DNA of 64,000 nucleotides from Paraburkholderia sacchari (lineage in GTDB: Bacteria > Pseudomonadota > Gammaproteobacteria > Burkholderiales > Burkholderiaceae): NCBI RefSeq assembly GCF_000785435.2, contig NZ_JTDB02000008.1, positions 312,211-376,210 on the forward strand, in the 5' to 3' direction. Shown here one piece after another: positions 26,194 through 35,581 of this stretch; position 1 is the first letter of the stretch; every line of letters starts with the position of its first letter. A program made the position numbers and the translations under genes. The notes below the pieces were generated by a model. The model ran no database searches. It worked only from the letters and a program-made list of their open reading frames with translations, and was not told the DNA's origin.

Positions 26194-28038
26194 TCAGAAC
26201 GTCTCGTCCGCCGACAGATAGCGCCATTGCCCCTGCGGCAGCGCGCCCAGCAGCACGCGGCCCATGCGCACCCGCTTGAGGCCGACCACCTTCAGCCCAA
26301 CCAGTTCGCACATGCGGCGGATCTGGCGCTTCTTGCCTTCGCGCAGGACGAAGCGCAATTGCTCGCCGTTTTGCCAGCTCACCATGGCGGGCTTGAGCGG
26401 CACGTCGTCGAGCGAGAGGCCGTGGCGCAGCTTCGCCAGCAATTCGGGCGGGAAGTGCTGATCGACTTCCGTCTCGATGTCGCCATAGGTCACGCGCACG
26501 AGGTATTCCTTGTCGATGTCGGAACTCTCGCCGATCAACTGCTTTGCCACGCGGCCGTCCTGGGTCAGCACGAGCAGGCCGGTCGAGTCGATGTCGAGAC
26601 GGCCTGCCGGCGCGAGCGTACGCAGATGTTTCGCCGAAAAGCGGATGCCCGAGTGATCACCGTCCCAGTGATTCTCGGCCGTGACGAGTGTGGCCGCCGG
26701 CTCATAGCCGTCCTCGGCCTGGCCCGAGACGTAGCCCACCGGCTTGTGCAGCAGGATCGTCACCTGGCGCGCCTGCGCGGCGAGCGCGGCGGGGTCGACT
26801 TCGATGCGCTGCTGGGGCGTGACCTTGGCGCCTAGCGTGTCGACGACTTCGCCCTCCACATAGACCCAGCCCTTTTCGATCCATTCGTCGGCTTCGCGGC
26901 GCGAGCACAGGCCGAGTTCTGACATGCGCTTGGACAGGCGCAGCGTGTTGTCGCCGTCGATTTCCACGCGCGCGGTGCGTTGTGGGGCGGTGTGGTCGCC
27001 ACCAGCCGGTGAGCGGCGCGGCGCCTGGTCGGAGCCCTTCGCGAAGGGTTTCGACCCGGGCTTGCGTGTGCGGGCGTCTTCCGCGTTGCGCTCGTTTGCG
27101 TTACTCCAAGAAGATTTAACGGGGCGCGCGAAGCCACGGTCGTCGCGCGGGCGGCGTTCGTCGGAACTCTGGTCGCGGCGAAACGCTGGGCGTCGATCGT
27201 CGCCGTCGTCCCGGCGCGGGAAGCGGCGTTCAGTGCTTTCGTCGCGTGCGCGGAGTGGACGTTGGCCTTCGCTTTCATCGCGGCGCGGGAATCGGCGTTC
27301 GCCACCTTCTTCCCGAGCACGGAACGGACGGCGCTCATTCCCTTCGTCGCGTGCGCGGAAGGGGCGCTGGCCTTGGCCTTCTTCACGAGCCCGGAACGGA
27401 CGGCGTTCCCCCCCTTCGTCGCGTGCGCGGAAGGGGCGCTGGCCTTGGCCTTCTTCCCGAGCCCGGAACGGACGGCGTTCACCCCCTTCGTCGCGTGCGC
27501 GGAAGGGGCGCTGGCCTTCGCCCTCCTCACGGCGCGGGAAGCGGCGTTCACCGCCTTCGTCGCGAGCCCGGAACGGACGGCGTTCACCCCCTTCGTCGCG
27601 AGCGCGGAACGGACGTTGGCCTTCGCCCTCATCACGGCGTGGGAAGCGGCGTTCGCCACCCTCGCCACGATTGCGCGGGAACGGGCGCTCATCGCCCTCA
27701 GCCCGGCGTGCGGGCCGCGCGTCGCGGTCCCACGGTTTGGCGCTTCGCTGCGCGTCGCCCGCGTCGCGGCGGCGGCGCTCCTCACCATAGCCGCTGCCTT
27801 CGCGCGGCGCGCGAGCGGGCCGGTTGGACGTGTCGCGCTCGCGCGCGCTCGCCGGCTTCCCGGACACAGGCTTCCCGCCGGGTTTTGGCGTGGACGGGCG
27901 CGCTTGTGCGGGCCGTCCTTCAGCCGGCCGCGCCTCGTCGGAGCGCACCGGCTTGCGGGCGGTCGTGCTGCCGCGGCGGACGGGGGCGCGTTCGGGCGTG
28001 GCCGGGCGCGGATGTTTGGCTGTCAGTTTGGCTCGCAT
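26194..28038 (-). CDS. rluF: 23S rRNA pseudouridine synthase (RluF-like) with long repetitive N-terminal extension
   Basis: A 614-residue protein. The C-terminal 258 residues are a standard RluB/E/F enzyme: an S4 domain from about 365 (LSKRMSELGLCSRREADEWIEKG), the catalytic Asp482 in GRLDIDSTGLLVLT, and EGKKRQIRRMCELVGLKVVGLKRVRMG. The S4 domain, PQGQWRYLSADE and REGKKRQIRRM favour RluF (U2604 of 23S rRNA), which is inference. The first 355 residues are Arg/Glu/Gly/Pro-rich and disordered-looking. Residues 114-282 are tandem copies of a roughly 12-residue unit (consensus GERRPFRARDEG, variants GERRFPRR). Last gene of the map-glnD-rluF run. Confidence 0.88.
   Translation of the reverse strand: MRAKLTAKHPRPATPERAPVRRGSTTARKPVRSDEARPAEGRPAQARPSTPKPGGKPVSGKPASARERDTSNRPARAPREGSGYGEERRRRDAGDAQRSAKPWDRDARPARRAEGDERPFPRNRGEGGERRFPRRDEGEGQRPFRARDEGGERRPFRARDEGGERRFPRREEGEGQRPFRARDEGGERRPFRAREEGQGQRPFRARDEGGERRPFRAREEGQGQRPFRARDEGNERRPFRAREEGGERRFPRRDESEGQRPLRARDESTERRFPRRDDGDDRRPAFRRDQSSDERRPRDDRGFARPVKSSWSNANERNAEDARTRKPGSKPFAKGSDQAPRRSPAGGDHTAPQRTARVEIDGDNTLRLSKRMSELGLCSRREADEWIEKGWVYVEGEVVDTLGAKVTPQQRIEVDPAALAAQARQVTILLHKPVGYVSGQAEDGYEPAATLVTAENHWDGDHSGIRFSAKHLRTLAPAGRLDIDSTGLLVLTQDGRVAKQLIGESSDIDKEYLVRVTYGDIETEVDQHFPPELLAKLRHGLSLDDVPLKPAMVSWQNGEQLRFVLREGKKRQIRRMCELVGLKVVGLKRVRMGRVLLGALPQGQWRYLSADETF
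27193..27699 (-). repeat. In-frame tandem repeat array inside rluF
   Basis: About 14 degenerate copies of a 33-36 base unit encode alternating GERRPFRARDEG, EGQRPFRARDEG and GERRFPRREEG blocks (residues 114-282). Neighbouring copies are close to identical at DNA level, and frame is kept throughout because units are multiples of three. Such arrays change copy number by slippage or recombination, so length may vary between strains or be assembly-sensitive. Confidence 0.85.
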
Positions 28039-28063
28039 GGTTCTACGTCTTTCGATGTGGCTT

Positions 28064-30643
28064 TCACACTGCTATCGCGCGCAGCAGTTCGGTTTCGACG
28101 CGGATCTGCTGACGGTTGTCGGACAGACCCGACCCGTCGAGCAGAAACACGTCCTCCACGCGCTCGCCGAGCGTATTGATCCGCGCCGCCTGGACGCCGA
28201 TGCGGTGCTCGGCCAGCACGCGCGCGATGGAATAAAGAAGGCCCAGCCGGTCGTTCGCCGACACGGACAGGATGTAATACTGGTCGCGCTCGTCGGCCCG
28301 CAGGTCGACGCGCGGCGTGACCGGGAAGGTGCGCGACAGGCGCGAGAGCCGCCCCTTCGACGGCTCAGGCAGCGGATTGTCCGACGCCGCGAGGCGCTGG
28401 GCGAGCTCCTGCTCGACCAGATTCGCGATATCGCGGTATTGCACGTCGCCTTCGGGGTGGGCGACGATGAAGTTGTCGAGCGCGTAGCCGTGGCGCGTCG
28501 TGCTCACGCGCGCATCGAGCACGGACAGGCCGCTGCGGTCGAAGTAGGCGCACATGGTGGCGAACAGGTCCGGCCGGTCCTTCGCATAGACGAGCACTTG
28601 CAGCGCTTCGCCCACGGGCGAGGGCCGTGCACGCACGACGGGTGAGGGCGTTTCGACGTAGCGGTAGAGCACCCGCGTTTGCCACGCGATGTCGGCGGCG
28701 TCGTGGCGCAGGAAATAGCCCACGTCGAGCTTGTCCCACAGCGCTCGGTGCGCGTTTTCCGGCACGGTTTCGAGGCGCAGCAGCGCGAGCGCCAGTTCCT
28801 GGCGGGTCTTGAGCTCCGAGTGCGCATCGGGCTGGGCGCCGCCGAGCACGGCGAGCGTCGAGCGGTAGAGATCCTCGAGCAGCTTGCCCTTCCAGTTGTT
28901 CCAGACCTTCGGGCTGGTGCCGCGGATATCGGCCACGGTCAGCAGATAGAGGGCCGACAGCCGCCGCTTGGAGCCCACCAGATCGGCAAAACGCTTCACC
29001 ACTTCGGGATCGCTCGTGTCCTGCTTCTGGGCGACCTGGCTCATGGTCAGGTGCTGCTGCACGAGCCAGACGATCAGGTCGGAGTCTTCGCTGGCGATGC
29101 CATGCTCGCGGCAGAAGCGCCGCGCGTCGGCCATGCCGAGCTGCGAATGATCGCCGCCGCGCCCCTTGGCGATGTCGTGAAAGAGCGCCGCCACGTAAAG
29201 CACCCAGGGCCGCTCGAAATCGGCGATCAACTGGCTGCAGAACGGGTATTCGTGCACGTGCTCGGCCACGGCGAAGCGCCGGATATTGCGCAGCACCATC
29301 AGGATGTGCTGATCGACCGTGTAGACGTGATAGAGGTCGTGCTGCATCTGCCCGACGATGCGCCGGAAATTCAGCAGATAGCGCCCCAGCACGCTCGTCT
29401 GGTTCATCAGCCGGATGGCATGGGTGATGCCTGCGGGCTCCTTCATGATCGCCATGAAGAGGCGGCGGTTTTCAGGGTCGCGGCGCCAGTGCTGGTCCAT
29501 CTTTTCGCGCGCGTTGTACAGCGCGCGCAAGGTGCGCGCCGAGAGACCCTTTACGCCCGGCACCTGTTCGTAAAGCAGGAAGGCTTCGAGGATCGCGTGC
29601 GGCTCGCGCTCGAACACGTCGTCGCTCACGATTTCGATCATGCCCTGCTTTTCGACGAAATGATCCGAGAGCGTTCGCGTGATGCCGCTCGTGCTCGGGA
29701 AGAGCTGCGCCTCGATGTTCTGGATCAGGATGGTCGCAAGCTGCGTGACCGCCTTGGCCGCCCAGTAGTAGCGGCGCATGAGCTGCTCGCTCGCGCGCCG
29801 CGCCCCGCTGTCCGAGTAGCCGAAGCTTTCGGCCACGCTCGTCTGCAGGTCGAACACGAGGATGTCCTGGCGGCGGCCGGCAATCACATGCAGGCGCGCC
29901 CGCAGGGTTTTCAGGAACGCCTCGTTGCGGCGCAGCTCGCGCGCTTCGCGCTCCGTGATGAGGCCGCGCTGATCGAGTTCTTTCCAGCTGCTGCCAAATG
30001 CGGCGGCTTCGGTGACCCAGAGGATCAGTTGCAGGTCGCGCAAGCCGCCGGGGCTTTCCTTGACGTTCGGCTCCAGCGCATAGGGCGTGTCCTGGAAGCG
30101 CGCATGGCGCTGGCGCATTTCCAGCACTTTGGCCTGGAAGAACGCGCGCGGGTCCATGGCGTCGCGGTAGCGCTGGACGAAATCGCCGAATAGCGTCGGG
30201 CTGCCCGTGATGCGGCGCGCTTCTAGCAGCGATGTGCGCACCGTCACGTCGCCGGCGGCTTCGTCGAGGCACTGCGAGACGCTGCGCACGCTGCTGCCGA
30301 TTTCGAGGCCGAGGTCCCACGCGAGGCCGATGAAGTGTTCGAGGCGGGATTCGAGCGGCGCGAGCGCTTCATCGTCGGGCAGCAGCACGAGAATGTCGAC
30401 GTCGGAGTACGGCGCGAGTTCGCCCCGTCCGAAGCCGCCCACGGCCACGAGCGCGAGCGAGGCCGGCAACTCGCACAGGCTCCAGGCGCGGCGCAGGGTG
30501 TCGTCGGTGGCGCGGGCAAGCGCGCGCATCAGGGAGTCGACATTGGATGCGCTCCTGAACCGTTCGAGCAACTGGGCCTTGGCGGCTTTGTAGTCGGACT
30601 TCAGCGAAGACGTATCGGGTGCGGCGACGGCGGGAACGCTCAT
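28064..30643 (-). CDS. glnD: Bifunctional uridylyltransferase/uridylyl-removing enzyme
   Basis: An 859-residue nitrogen sensor that uridylylates or de-uridylylates PII proteins according to glutamine. The nucleotidyltransferase core is at residues 69-85 (GGFGRGELAPYSDVDILV, catalytic Asp81 and Asp83). The HD phosphohydrolase motif FHDIAKGRGGDHSQLG lies near residue 487, and two ACT domains near 685 and 790 bind glutamine. The order is complete. It lies 146 bases downstream of map and 25 upstream of rluF on the same strand. Confidence 0.96.
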   Translation of the reverse strand: MSVPAVAAPDTSSLKSDYKAAKAQLLERFRSASNVDSLMRALARATDDTLRRAWSLCELPASLALVAVGGFGRGELAPYSDVDILVLLPDDEALAPLESRLEHFIGLAWDLGLEIGSSVRSVSQCLDEAAGDVTVRTSLLEARRITGSPTLFGDFVQRYRDAMDPRAFFQAKVLEMRQRHARFQDTPYALEPNVKESPGGLRDLQLILWVTEAAAFGSSWKELDQRGLITEREARELRRNEAFLKTLRARLHVIAGRRQDILVFDLQTSVAESFGYSDSGARRASEQLMRRYYWAAKAVTQLATILIQNIEAQLFPSTSGITRTLSDHFVEKQGMIEIVSDDVFEREPHAILEAFLLYEQVPGVKGLSARTLRALYNAREKMDQHWRRDPENRRLFMAIMKEPAGITHAIRLMNQTSVLGRYLLNFRRIVGQMQHDLYHVYTVDQHILMVLRNIRRFAVAEHVHEYPFCSQLIADFERPWVLYVAALFHDIAKGRGGDHSQLGMADARRFCREHGIASEDSDLIVWLVQQHLTMSQVAQKQDTSDPEVVKRFADLVGSKRRLSALYLLTVADIRGTSPKVWNNWKGKLLEDLYRSTLAVLGGAQPDAHSELKTRQELALALLRLETVPENAHRALWDKLDVGYFLRHDAADIAWQTRVLYRYVETPSPVVRARPSPVGEALQVLVYAKDRPDLFATMCAYFDRSGLSVLDARVSTTRHGYALDNFIVAHPEGDVQYRDIANLVEQELAQRLAASDNPLPEPSKGRLSRLSRTFPVTPRVDLRADERDQYYILSVSANDRLGLLYSIARVLAEHRIGVQAARINTLGERVEDVFLLDGSGLSDNRQQIRVETELLRAIAV

Positions 30644-30789
30644 GGGCTTCGGTGCAGTTGGCGCGAGTTGGAGGGGGCCCGGCGCCCGGGCGCGGACTGC
30701 CGGGCGGCGGACCGTGCGGGCGCGGGGCGATGCCGGTTGGAGCCTGGAGTCGCGCTAGCCGCCGCGCGCGCCTTGCAATCGGGCGACAG

Positions 30790-31611
30790 TCAGGCGGCCG
30801 AACCTGCCATCTGCGCAACGATGGCCGGCTTGGCCGGCGTGCCGGCCGAAACCGTCAGCACTTCATAGCCCGTCTCGGTCACGAGCACAGTGTGCTCCCA
30901 TTGCGCTGAGAGGCTGCGGTCCTTGGTCTTGACGGTCCACTGGTCCGGCATGGTGCGGATTTCGCGGCGCCCGGCGTTGATCATCGGTTCGATGGTGAAG
31001 ATCATGCCCGGCAGCAGCTCTACACCCGTGCCGGCGCGGCCGTAGTGGAGCACCTGCGGCTCGTCGTGGAACACCGTGCCGATGCCGTGGCCGCAATATT
31101 CGCGTACGACGCTGTAGCCCTGTGCTTCGGCGTAGCGCTGGATGGCGTGGCCGATGTCGCCCAGATGGCCGCCCGGGCGCACCTGATCGATCCCGAGCCA
31201 CATGCATTCGTACGTCGTCTGCACGAGGCGCTTCGCGAGAATCGACCCCTCGCCGACAATGAACATGCGGCTCGTGTCGCCGAAATAGCCGTTCTTGATC
31301 ACGGTGATGTCCATATTGAGCGTGTCGCCGTTCTTCAGCGCCTTGTCGCCCGGAATCCCGTGACAAATCACGTCGTTCACCGAGGTGCAGATGGCCTTCG
31401 GGTAGGGCGGATAGCCGGGCGGCTGATAGTTAAGCGGCGCCGGAACCGTACCCTGCACATTGATCATGTATTCGTGGCAGAGCCGGTCGAGCTCGCCCGT
31501 CGTCACACCCGCCACGACGAACGGCGTTATGTAGTCGAGCACCTCGCTCGCCAGCCGGCAGGCGACGCGCATCTGCGCGATGTCGTGTTCGTTCTTGATC
31601 GAAATGGCCAT
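30790..31611 (-). CDS. map: Methionine aminopeptidase type I
   Basis: Removes the initiator methionine. The product is 273 residues with the pita-bread fold and its metal ligands: DITVIKNGYFGDTSRMF (two Asp), REYCGHGIG (His), FTIEPMINAG (Glu) and QWEHTVLVTETG (Glu). HGIPGDKALKNGD gives the substrate-binding His. It lacks the N-terminal zinc finger of type Ib enzymes. It is divergent from rpsB, a conserved arrangement. Confidence 0.96.
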   Translation of the reverse strand: MAISIKNEHDIAQMRVACRLASEVLDYITPFVVAGVTTGELDRLCHEYMINVQGTVPAPLNYQPPGYPPYPKAICTSVNDVICHGIPGDKALKNGDTLNMDITVIKNGYFGDTSRMFIVGEGSILAKRLVQTTYECMWLGIDQVRPGGHLGDIGHAIQRYAEAQGYSVVREYCGHGIGTVFHDEPQVLHYGRAGTGVELLPGMIFTIEPMINAGRREIRTMPDQWTVKTKDRSLSAQWEHTVLVTETGYEVLTVSAGTPAKPAIVAQMAGSAA

Positions 31612-31750
31612 GGTGTGCGCCCGAAAATGCAGTCGAATATTAAATTATCGCACCTTATCCGCAGGGTCGCAGGCTTTTGAGGGGGGAGGCGCACGCACGG
31701 GGCGGCAGCATAGGCGCGCCGGCGGACTTCTTCCGAGGGTAATAGCTGGC

Positions 31751-31780
31751 TTGAGTGCGGTCAGCATTACGTGCTATAAT
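31751..31780 (+). promoter_or_regulatory. Sigma-70 promoter of rpsB-tsf
   Basis: TTGAGT (31751-31756), an 18-base spacer and a perfect TATAAT (31775-31780) predict transcription from about 31787. This would give a 5' leader of roughly 240 bases before rpsB. It is the clearest promoter in the window. Confidence 0.75.
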
Positions 31781-31786
31781 CTTCGG

Positions 31787-32026
31787 CTAAGTCGCTCCCT
31801 CTACCTTCCGATTGGCGGGTTTAGGAGTCGATTATGCCCGATGCCGCTGCGGGCAAAAAATTAACGGCGGCAAAGTAGTTGCAGTGAGGCAGTACCCACG
31901 TGAAATCGCGAGCCGACGCACCCAGGGTGTCGGGCGCGCCAGTCCTCAAAAGAGCTTTGAAAAAAGCGGGGCGGCGCACCGATACGGCAGCCGGCTTAAG
32001 AACCAACCCTAGCGGAGAATTGAAAC
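31787..32026 (+). promoter_or_regulatory. Long 5' leader of rpsB, possible S2 autoregulatory region
   Basis: About 240 bases separate the predicted start of transcription from the rpsB ATG, with no credible gene inside. Long structured leaders upstream of rpsB are known in proteobacteria, and S2 represses its own operon in E. coli. The leader holds short complementary GC-rich stretches (GCCGCTGC at 31841-31848 and GGCGGCAAAG near 31865-31874). I cannot fold it here. The rest of the map-rpsB gap (31612-31750) shows nothing further. Confidence 0.4.
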
Positions 32027-32782
32027 ATGGCAGTTACCATGCGCCAAATGCTGGAAGCAGGTGTCCACTTCGGTCACCAGACGCGCTTCTGGAACCCGAA
32101 GATGGCCCCCTTCATTTTCGGTCATCGCAACAAGATTCACATCATCAACCTCGAAAAGACGCTGCCGATGTACAACGACGCACTGAAGTACGTGCGTCAG
32201 CTGGCATCGAACCGTGGCACGATCCTGTTCGTCGGCACGAAGCGTCAATCGCGCGACACCATCGCCGACGAGGCAGCGCGCGCTGGCATGCCGTTCGTGA
32301 ACGCGCGCTGGCTCGGCGGCATGCTGACCAACTTCAAGACGCTGAAGGTTTCGATCAAGCGCCTGAAGGACATGGAAGCAGCCGTGGAAGCCGGTGAGCT
32401 CGAGAAGATGAGCAAGAAGGAAGCGCTCCTGTTCGAGCGCGAAATCGCCAAGCTGCAAAAGTCGATCGGCGGCGTGAAGGACATGGGCGGCATTCCTGAC
32501 GCAATTTTCGTGGTCGACGTCGGTTACCACAAGATTGCCGTGACGGAAGCCAACAAGCTGGGCATCCCCGTCATCGCCGTGGTCGACACGAACCACTCGC
32601 CGGAAGGCATCGACTACGTGATCCCGGGCAACGACGACGCCAGCAAGGCTGTCGCGCTCTACACGCAAGGCGTGGCTGACGCGATCCTCGAAGGCCGTGC
32701 CAGCGCGGTCAACGAAGTGGTTGCAGCCGTGCGCGGCAACGAAGGCGACGACGAGTTCGTCGAGGTCAATCCGGAGGCGTAA
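32027..32782 (+). CDS. rpsB: 30S ribosomal protein S2
   Basis: A 251-residue small-subunit protein with the family N-terminus MAVTMRQMLEAGVHFGHQTRFWNPKM. It also has HIINLEKTLPMYNDAL, GTKRQSRDTIADEA, RWLGGMLTNFKT and IPVIAVVDTNHSPEGIDYVIPGNDDA. The ribosome-binding site AGCGGAG is well placed before the ATG. It begins the translation/envelope cluster and is followed by a terminator-like hairpin before tsf. Confidence 0.98.
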   Translation: MAVTMRQMLEAGVHFGHQTRFWNPKMAPFIFGHRNKIHIINLEKTLPMYNDALKYVRQLASNRGTILFVGTKRQSRDTIADEAARAGMPFVNARWLGGMLTNFKTLKVSIKRLKDMEAAVEAGELEKMSKKEALLFEREIAKLQKSIGGVKDMGGIPDAIFVVDVGYHKIAVTEANKLGIPVIAVVDTNHSPEGIDYVIPGNDDASKAVALYTQGVADAILEGRASAVNEVVAAVRGNEGDDEFVEVNPEA

Positions 32783-32802
32783 GCCGCCCCGTGTCCGGCA
32801 AG

Positions 32803-32833
32803 AAAAGGGGGCTTCCATAGGCCCCTTTTTTTT
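32803..32833 (+). terminator. Terminator/attenuator between rpsB and tsf
   Basis: AAAAGGGG (32803-32810) pairs with CCCCTTTT (32822-32829) and is followed by more T (to 32833). Since tsf normally shares the rpsB promoter, partial read-through is likely, lowering EF-Ts relative to S2 or the reverse by processing. Confidence 0.7.
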
Positions 32834-32992
32834 AAGCCGTGGCGTTCGATGCCGCGTCATACGGGCGGCACCGTAGTCCTGTAGAAGCAGCTGTAAAAAA
32901 GCGTTTCAGCACGGTATTTACGGAAACGAATTCCTGCTGGCCGCATCGAATCATGCGGCTGGCGCGTACCAGACAGATTCAAGGAGCGAATG

Positions 32993-33874
32993 ATGGCGGC
33001 AATTACCGCAAGCATGGTGGCAGAACTGCGCGCGAAGACCGACGCGCCGATGATGGAATGCAAGAAGGCGCTGACGGAAGCCGACGGCGACCTCGCGCGT
33101 GCTGAAGAACTGCTGCGCGTGAAGCTCGGCAACAAGGCAAGCAAGGCAGCCTCGCGCGTTACGGCAGAAGGCGTGATCTCGTCGTTCATCGGTGCCAACG
33201 CTGGCGCCGTGGTCGAACTGAACTGCGAAACCGACTTCGTTGCGAAGAACGACGACTTCCTCGCGTTCGCGAAGCAGATCGCCGAACTCGTCGCTGCGCA
33301 GAACCCGGCTGACGTCGCTGCTCTCTCGGCGCTGCCGCTGGATGGCTCGACGGTGGACGCAGTGCGCCTCGCGCTGGTCGGCAAGATCGGCGAAAACCTC
33401 TCGATCCGCCGTTTCGCGCGCTTCGAAACCGCCAACAAGCTGGCTGCGTACCTGCACGGCACGCGCATCGGCGTGCTGGTCGAGTACACGGGCGCCGACG
33501 AGCAAGTGGGCAAGGACGTTGCAATGCACATCGCCGCAATGAAGCCGGTCTCGCTGTCGTCGGACGACGTGCCTGCCGACCTGATCGCCAAGGAGCGCAG
33601 CATCGCCGAGCAGAAGGCTGCCGAATCGGGCAAGCCGGCTGAGATCGTTGCGAAGATGGTCGAAGGTTCGGTCCAGAAGTACCTGAAGGAAGTGTCGCTG
33701 CTGAACCAGCCGTTCGTGAAGAACGACAAGCAGACGATCGAGCAGATGCTCAAGGCTGCTGGCACGACGGTGCAGAAGTTCGCCCTCTTCGTGGTGGGCG
33801 AAGGCATCGAGAAGCGCCAGGACGACTTCGCCGCCGAAGTGGCCGCGCAAGTCGCTGCTGCAAAGCAGCAATAA
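32993..33874 (+). CDS. tsf: Elongation factor Ts
   Basis: Guanine nucleotide exchange factor for EF-Tu, 293 residues. It has the N-terminal UBA-like domain (ASMVAELRAKTDAPMMECKKALTEADGDLARAEELLR) and the EF-Tu contact VVELNCETDFVAKNDDF. Two ATGs are adjacent; the second (32993) has the better spacing (7 bases) from AAGGAG. Confidence 0.97.
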   Translation: MAAITASMVAELRAKTDAPMMECKKALTEADGDLARAEELLRVKLGNKASKAASRVTAEGVISSFIGANAGAVVELNCETDFVAKNDDFLAFAKQIAELVAAQNPADVAALSALPLDGSTVDAVRLALVGKIGENLSIRRFARFETANKLAAYLHGTRIGVLVEYTGADEQVGKDVAMHIAAMKPVSLSSDDVPADLIAKERSIAEQKAAESGKPAEIVAKMVEGSVQKYLKEVSLLNQPFVKNDKQTIEQMLKAAGTTVQKFALFVVGEGIEKRQDDFAAEVAAQVAAAKQQ

Positions 33875-34137
33875 AGGCCGCGCAAGCCTTCAGGCTTCAA
33901 GCCGTACCGCAGTAAGAGCATCAAGCAGTACCGTAGCAAGCCGCGGCGGAGGAATCTGCCGCGGTGGGCAGCATAGCGACGCCCGATGTAGCGGCGCCTT
34001 GCGCGGTGGACACCTGCCGCGTCCCGTGGCGCAAATCTTCGCTATTCTGGCGGCGCTTGCCCCTAGCCGTATTTCACCCCTACAGTTTCAAGTTATTGCC
34101 CTGTTAGTGCCTTTTGCGCGCGATCCTGGATACCCCC

Positions 34138-34854
34138 ATGCCCACACCCGCCTATAAACGCGTCCTGCTCAAACTTTCCGGCGAAGCCCTGATGGGCGAC
34201 GATGCCTTCGGCATCAACCGCGCCACGATCGAACGAATGGTGGCGGACGTGGCCGAGGTGGTGCGGCTCGGCACCCAGCTCGCAGTCGTGATCGGCGGCG
34301 GCAACATTTTCCGCGGCGTGGCGGGCGGCGCGGCCGGCATGGACCGCGCGACGGCCGACTATATGGGCATGCTCGCCACCATGATGAACGCGCTCGCGCT
34401 GCAGGACGCCATGCGCCACGCGGGCATCGAGGCGCGCGTGCAGTCGGCGCTGCGCATGGACCAGGTGGTCGAGCCGTATATTCGCCCGCGGGCGATTCGC
34501 CAGCTCGAAGAGGGCAAGGTTGTGATCTTCGCGGCCGGCACGGGCAACCCGTTCTTCACCACCGACACCGCCGCTGCGCTGCGCGGCGCGGAAGTGGGCG
34601 CGGAAGTCGTGCTCAAGGCCACCAAGGTCGACGGCGTCTATTCGGCGGACCCGAAAAAGGATCCTTCGGCCACGCGCTACTCGACGATCAGCTTCGACGA
34701 GGCAATCGGCCGCAATCTGCAGGTGATGGACGCGACGGCGTTCGCGCTGTGCCGCGACCAGAAGCTGCCCATCCGGGTTTTTTCCATCGTCAAGCCGGGC
34801 GCGCTCAAGCGCATCATTCAAGGCGAAGACGAAGGCACGCTCGTCCACGTGTAA
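34138..34854 (+). CDS. pyrH: UMP kinase
   Basis: Hexameric amino-acid-kinase-fold enzyme phosphorylating UMP to UDP. The product is 238 residues. It has KRVLLKLSGEALMGD, VIGGGNIFRG, MDRATADYMGMLATMMNALALQ and the TGNPFFTTDTAAALR loop. The start at 34138 gives MPTPAYKRVLLKLSG; eight upstream in-frame codons from 34114 are dropped because they are not conserved. The 263-base gap after tsf contains a 7-bp hairpin (CCGCGGC 33941-33947 with GCCGCGG 33958-33964). Confidence 0.97.
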   Translation: MPTPAYKRVLLKLSGEALMGDDAFGINRATIERMVADVAEVVRLGTQLAVVIGGGNIFRGVAGGAAGMDRATADYMGMLATMMNALALQDAMRHAGIEARVQSALRMDQVVEPYIRPRAIRQLEEGKVVIFAAGTGNPFFTTDTAAALRGAEVGAEVVLKATKVDGVYSADPKKDPSATRYSTISFDEAIGRNLQVMDATAFALCRDQKLPIRVFSIVKPGALKRIIQGEDEGTLVHV

Positions 34855-34947
34855 ACTCTCGTCTCGAACGGGAAACGAACATGGGCCGCGCCGCCCTTCG
34901 AGCGCGCTGGCGGGCCCATTCCGTAATGAAGGTTCGGAGGTATCAAA

Positions 34948-35508
34948 ATGGCTGTGGCTGACATCAAGAAGGGCGCTGAGCAAAAAATGCAGCGCTCGAT
35001 CGAAGCGTTCAAGAGCGATCTGGCGAAAATCCGTACGGGCCGCGCCCATACCGGTTTGCTCGATCACATCCAGGTCGATTACTACGGCTCGCCCGTGCCC
35101 ATCTCGCAAGTCGCGAACCTTACGCTCGTGGATGCGCGCACGATCGGCGTGCAGCCGTGGGAAAAGAAAATGGTGCAGGTCATCGAAAAGGCGATCCGCG
35201 AGTCGGATCTCGGCCTGAACCCGGCCACGCACGGCGATCTGATCCGCGTGCCGATGCCCGCACTGACCGAAGAGCGCCGCAAGGAGCTCACCAAGATTGT
35301 CAAGAACGAAGGCGAAACGGCGAAGGTGGCTGTGCGCAACCTGCGCCGCGACGCCAACGAGCAACTCAAGAAGCTCGTGAAGGACAAGGAAATCTCGGAA
35401 GACGACGAGCGCCGTGGCGGCGACGACGTCCAGAAGCTGACGGACCGCTTCGTAGCCGAGATCGACAAGCTCGTCCAGACCAAGGAAGCGGAGATCATGA
35501 CGGTCTGA
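34948..35508 (+). CDS. frr: Ribosome recycling factor
   Basis: A 186-residue tRNA-mimic that splits post-termination ribosomes with EF-G. Family signatures are AEQKMQRSIEAFKSDLAKIRTGRAHTGLLDHI, YYGSPVPISQVANLTLVDARTI and IRVPMPALTEERRKEL. A GGAGG-like ribosome-binding sequence precedes the ATG (GGTTCGGAGGTATCAAA). The pyrH-frr order is conserved. Confidence 0.97.
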   Translation: MAVADIKKGAEQKMQRSIEAFKSDLAKIRTGRAHTGLLDHIQVDYYGSPVPISQVANLTLVDARTIGVQPWEKKMVQVIEKAIRESDLGLNPATHGDLIRVPMPALTEERRKELTKIVKNEGETAKVAVRNLRRDANEQLKKLVKDKEISEDDERRGGDDVQKLTDRFVAEIDKLVQTKEAEIMTV

Positions 35509-35581
35509 GGCCGCCAGGCTCTCAGCTCCGCCAGGGTTCTCTCGCCCTTTTGTCCGTATCCGCAGTTTTAGCCTGACGGCC

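Noticed and set aside
27246..28179. Plus-strand frames across the rluF repeat region
   Set aside because: They arise because the repeat array lacks stops in several frames; the S4-synthase frame on the minus strand is continuous with a real enzyme.
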